Below, piece after piece: positions 61,319 through 64,000 of a DNA stretch of 64,000 bases; the first letter of the stretch is position 1; the number at the start of each line of letters is the position of its first letter. Source of the stretch: Coneutiohabitans sp964457925 (GTDB lineage Bacteria; Zhuqueibacterota; Zhuqueibacteria; Zhuqueibacterales; Zhuqueibacteraceae); NCBI GenBank assembly GCA_964457925.1, contig CAYWGH010000029.1:1-64000 (forward strand), written 5' to 3'. Position numbers and translations under genes: made by a program. Under the pieces are notes generated by a model. That model was given only the letters and a program-made list of their open reading frames with translations. It ran no database searches and was not told the origin of the DNA.

Positions 61319-62785
61319 ATGCAGAAAAAAATTGATACCCCGGAAATATTGTTCTGGCTCATCCTGTTACTGGGCGCCGGGTTGCGTGTCTGGGGTTTAC
61401 AGGTACAGAGCTTTTCTTCCGACGAGTTGTTAGAGCTTGCTATCGTTCATAAGACGCCCGCGGAGATCATTCTTGAACCCGATGGTTTTCCTCCGCTGTA
61501 TCACCTTTTGCTGCACGGCTGGTTAAGGGTTTTTGCGAACGATCTAGCCGCACGTTGGCTCTCGTTGGTGTTTGGTTGTCTTGCCATTTTTGTCATGTGG
61601 AAACTGGCCCCCTGGCTTGACGATGTAAAGTCACGGTTATGGGCGACTCTCTTGCTTGCGCTTTCGCCCTTTCACATTTGGTATTCGCAAGAGGCGCGCG
61701 CCTATCCACTGTACCTCCTGATGGCTTTGCTGGCGCTCGGTTTTTTAGTCCGCGCGGCGCGAACCGATCGTTGGCAGGATTGGGCGGCTTATGGAGTAGC
61801 CGCCGCCGCCGGAATCTTTACACACTACTATTTTTCTATATTGATCGCGATTGGGTTCATCTTTCTTCTTCTTCAAAAACGAAACTGGAGCGCTTTAAGT
61901 CGGGCGGCTGCGGCGCATGGTGCGCTGGCGCTCTGCATTTTGCCGGCGTTAGGGCTATTGATTGGCGACCTCGCTTTTCAGACGACCACCATCCTGTCGC
62001 GCATGCCGTTCTCGTTCGCAGCTTTCGGTTATACGTTCTTTTCGTTTATTGCGGGCTATGCTGCCGGCCCTTCGATTCGTGAATTGCATACAATCACGCC
62101 GAGCCAGGCGATCATCACTGCGCTGCCGTGGTTAGTGCTCGTCGCGGGCGCTATTCTCATTCTGCTCTTCAATAGTCGGCACGCATTGAATGATAGCACC
62201 TGGCGGCAACGTCTGGCGCTGTGGGTGCTGCTGCCAGTAGTGCTGTGCGGCCTTCTTGCCGAACTGCTGGTAGTCAGTTTTAAATTGCAATATGTTTTGT
62301 GGGCCTCGATTCCATTGTTGATCATGCTTGGCCGCGCCATTGCTCTGAGTTTCAATCGACGCGCGACGCAGATTGCGATACTCATGATATGTTTCGTGTT
62401 TGGCGCCTCATTGTATAACCGACGTTTCGATACGGCGTATCAGAATGATGACACCAAAACGCTAGCCGGCTATCTGAAATCGCAAGCCGATCAACAAACG
62501 CCGATCTTCGTGATGGCATGCTACATGGCCGAGCCGTTACGCTACTATCTTGGTCACGGATGGCGTATTCATCCTCTGCCAGACGTCGGATTTCAGGCGC
62601 AATACTTGAATGAGGCATTACAAGTTCTCGAACCTCATTCTGCCAAGCGCACACCTTACTGGCTGGTTTACACGCGTGCTTTTCATGGTGATCCCACCGG
62701 GAAATTTAAAGAAGCGATTCTTGACAAAGGGTTGGTGCAAGCCAAAGCCAAGCTTGCCGGCATCGAATTGTATCAAGGAAATTGA
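61319..62785 (+). CDS. GT39-family membrane glycosyltransferase
   Basis: The 488-residue protein has about ten transmembrane helices. The first outer loop, SFSSDELLELAIV, holds the DE motif; LSPFHIWYSQEARAYPLYLLMALLAL (described by position, about 115-140) is the conserved helix pair with YSQEAR, common in PMT_2/GT39 members. It would transfer a sugar from polyprenyl phosphate on the periplasmic side. It differs from the GT39 protein at 52077 in length and loop sequence, so substrates may differ. It is followed after eight bases by the WecB gene, so both form one unit. Confidence 0.85.
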   Translation: MQKKIDTPEILFWLILLLGAGLRVWGLQVQSFSSDELLELAIVHKTPAEIILEPDGFPPLYHLLLHGWLRVFANDLAARWLSLVFGCLAIFVMWKLAPWLDDVKSRLWATLLLALSPFHIWYSQEARAYPLYLLMALLALGFLVRAARTDRWQDWAAYGVAAAAGIFTHYYFSILIAIGFIFLLLQKRNWSALSRAAAAHGALALCILPALGLLIGDLAFQTTTILSRMPFSFAAFGYTFFSFIAGYAAGPSIRELHTITPSQAIITALPWLVLVAGAILILLFNSRHALNDSTWRQRLALWVLLPVVLCGLLAELLVVSFKLQYVLWASIPLLIMLGRAIALSFNRRATQIAILMICFVFGASLYNRRFDTAYQNDDTKTLAGYLKSQADQQTPIFVMACYMAEPLRYYLGHGWRIHPLPDVGFQAQYLNEALQVLEPHSAKRTPYWLVYTRAFHGDPTGKFKEAILDKGLVQAKAKLAGIELYQGN

Positions 62786-62793
62786 GGAGGCTT

Positions 62794-64000
62794 ATGGAAT
62801 ATTTATCCGCAGAGACGGCGCGCGTCAACGAAGCGCGAGCAAAAGATGAAGGAGCGCTGGGCATCGTTCGCTCGGTTTCCAGACGCCCCAAATCATTGCC
62901 GCCCGCCCGGCACACGCCGTTGAAGATTGCCGTTGTTTTTGGCACGAGGCCGGAAGTCATCAAGTTTTTTCCAGTGATCCAGCAAATAAAACAACAGCCG
63001 CATTTGCAAAGCCTGGTGATTTCGACTTCACAACATCGCGAGATGATCGACGAACTCTTGCCGCTGTTCGACCTCCGGCTCGATCACGATCTCAACATTA
63101 TACAGCCGAATCAATCACTCGCAGATATTTCAACGCGCGCGCTCTCCGGACTCGACGCCATTTTCAAACAAGAGCGTCCGGACCTGGTTTTGGTACAGGG
63201 CGATACGACAACGGCTTTTGCCGGAGCGCTGGCAGCTTTTTATCATAAAATCCCGGCCGGGCACATCGAAGCCGGGCTGCGCTCGCATGACAAGAGCAGC
63301 CCTTTTCCCGAGGAGATCAACCGCCGCCTCATATCCAACATCGTAGATCTGCATTTTGCGCCAACAGTGAAGAACGCCGCCAATCTGTATCAGGAGGGCG
63401 TCCATGTCGAAAATATCTATGTGACGGGCAATACCGTGATCGATGCTCTGCTTCACATCGCTGCGCGCAAACGCGGAATCTTGCGCGATTATCTTCCTGC
63501 CGCAGCCCTGCAGGCGCCGCGTATGCTATTGGTGACCGCGCACCGCCGGGAAAACCAGGGCGCTTCATTGGAAAATTTGTGCCACGCCCTAAAAGAAATC
63601 GTTCAGCGATACGAAGATATACACGTGGTTTATCCGGTTCATCTCAATCCCAACGTGCGCAAAACCGTCTTTGAAATCCTTGCCGGGCAGGAAAGAATTC
63701 ATTTGTTGTCACCGCTCTCCTATGAACCGTTTGTCGAGGCCATGTCGCAAGCGCATTTGATCATCACGGACTCTGGCGGCGTGCAGGAAGAGGGCCCCTC
63801 CCTGGGCAAGCCGATACTGGTCTTTCGCAATGAAACCGAGCGGCCCGAGGGCGTCGCGGCTGGCGGCGTTAAGCTCGTGGGCACACGTCGAGAGAGCCTC
63901 ATACAAGAGGCCTCGCGCCTGCTTCACGATGAAACGGCTTATCGGCGAATGAGCGCCGTGTGCAATCCATACGGTGATGGCAAAGCGGCGCAACGTCTAG
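62794..64000 (+). CDS. wecB: UDP-N-acetylglucosamine 2-epimerase, truncated by window end
   Basis: This reading frame has no stop before the edge, giving 402 codons. From about residue 47 it matches WecB/MnaA: IAVVFGTRPEVIKFFPVI, QGDTTTAFAGALAAFY, HIEAGLRSHD, PFPEEINRRLIS, VTAHRREN and SDSGGVQEEGPSLGKP, ending at YGDGKAAQRL, so only the last few dozen residues are missing. The N-terminal 46 residues are an extra unrecognised extension. It interconverts UDP-GlcNAc and UDP-ManNAc in the cytosol, a likely donor for the GT26 enzyme upstream. GAGGAGG lies just before the ATG at 62794. Confidence 0.92.
   Translation, partial: MEYLSAETARVNEARAKDEGALGIVRSVSRRPKSLPPARHTPLKIAVVFGTRPEVIKFFPVIQQIKQQPHLQSLVISTSQHREMIDELLPLFDLRLDHDLNIIQPNQSLADISTRALSGLDAIFKQERPDLVLVQGDTTTAFAGALAAFYHKIPAGHIEAGLRSHDKSSPFPEEINRRLISNIVDLHFAPTVKNAANLYQEGVHVENIYVTGNTVIDALLHIAARKRGILRDYLPAAALQAPRMLLVTAHRRENQGASLENLCHALKEIVQRYEDIHVVYPVHLNPNVRKTVFEILAGQERIHLLSPLSYEPFVEAMSQAHLIITDSGGVQEEGPSLGKPILVFRNETERPEGVAAGGVKLVGTRRESLIQEASRLLHDETAYRRMSAVCNPYGDGKAAQRL

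Overview
The window looks like a metagenome-type chromosome segment from the FCB superphylum, most likely candidate division KSB1 / Calditrichota or a close relative. The evidence is a secreted protein with the NYPNPFNPST-type C-terminal sorting module used with type IX secretion, a PorV/PorQ-like barrel, a TonB-dependent receptor with an N-terminal carboxypeptidase-like domain, and fairly GC-rich DNA. No rRNA, tRNA, CRISPR array, cas1/cas2 or transposase was found. The last gene (a UDP-GlcNAc 2-epimerase) runs off the right edge.

Region 1 (about 1-14,150, minus strand) is a type III-D CRISPR-Cas effector locus. It encodes Cas10 with an intact GGDD palm and no HD domain, Csx10, four separate Cas7-type RAMP proteins, a probable Csx19, two small helical proteins (Cas11 candidates) and Cas6. 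Many genes are joined by ATGA or GTGA overlaps. Embedded in the operon is an AT-rich gene for a protein with a HEPN-type Rx4H motif. Two membrane-anchored proteins with similar cytosolic alpha/beta domains bracket the effector genes, and a CARF-domain protein (NE0113 type) with a C-terminal winged helix lies at the upstream end. A large palindrome plus an extra half-site sits just upstream of a good sigma-70 promoter, making a candidate cyclic-oligoadenylate-controlled switch.

Region 2 (14,679-39,884, minus strand) is a catabolic and uptake cluster: citrate lyase (CitF and a CitD-CitE fusion), four consecutive ADP-ribosylglycohydrolase paralogues, an ABC sugar importer without its ATPase, a serine hydrolase, a ribokinase-type kinase, two LVIVD-repeat surface proteins (one fused to an esterase), a PorV-like protein, a large secreted protein, a TonB-dependent receptor and a LacI-type regulator. 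Two promoters carry the same near-palindromic LacI operator exactly 3 bp downstream of the -10 box. I infer import and hydrolysis of a ribosylated compound, with ribose phosphorylated by the kinase.

Region 3 (40,664-64,000, mostly plus strand) is an exopolysaccharide cluster of Wzx/Wzy type: Wza-like export protein, Wzz/GumC-like chain-length protein, a BY-kinase-like ATPase without the Walker A lysine, a nucleotidyltransferase fused to a phosphoglycosyl transferase, polymerase/ligase, flippase, several glycosyltransferases, two asparagine-synthase-like amidotransferases (one lacking the catalytic Cys), a divergent GH30-like hydrolase, WecG/TagA and WecB. Three of its transcription units are preceded by strong sigma-54 (-24/-12) promoter matches.
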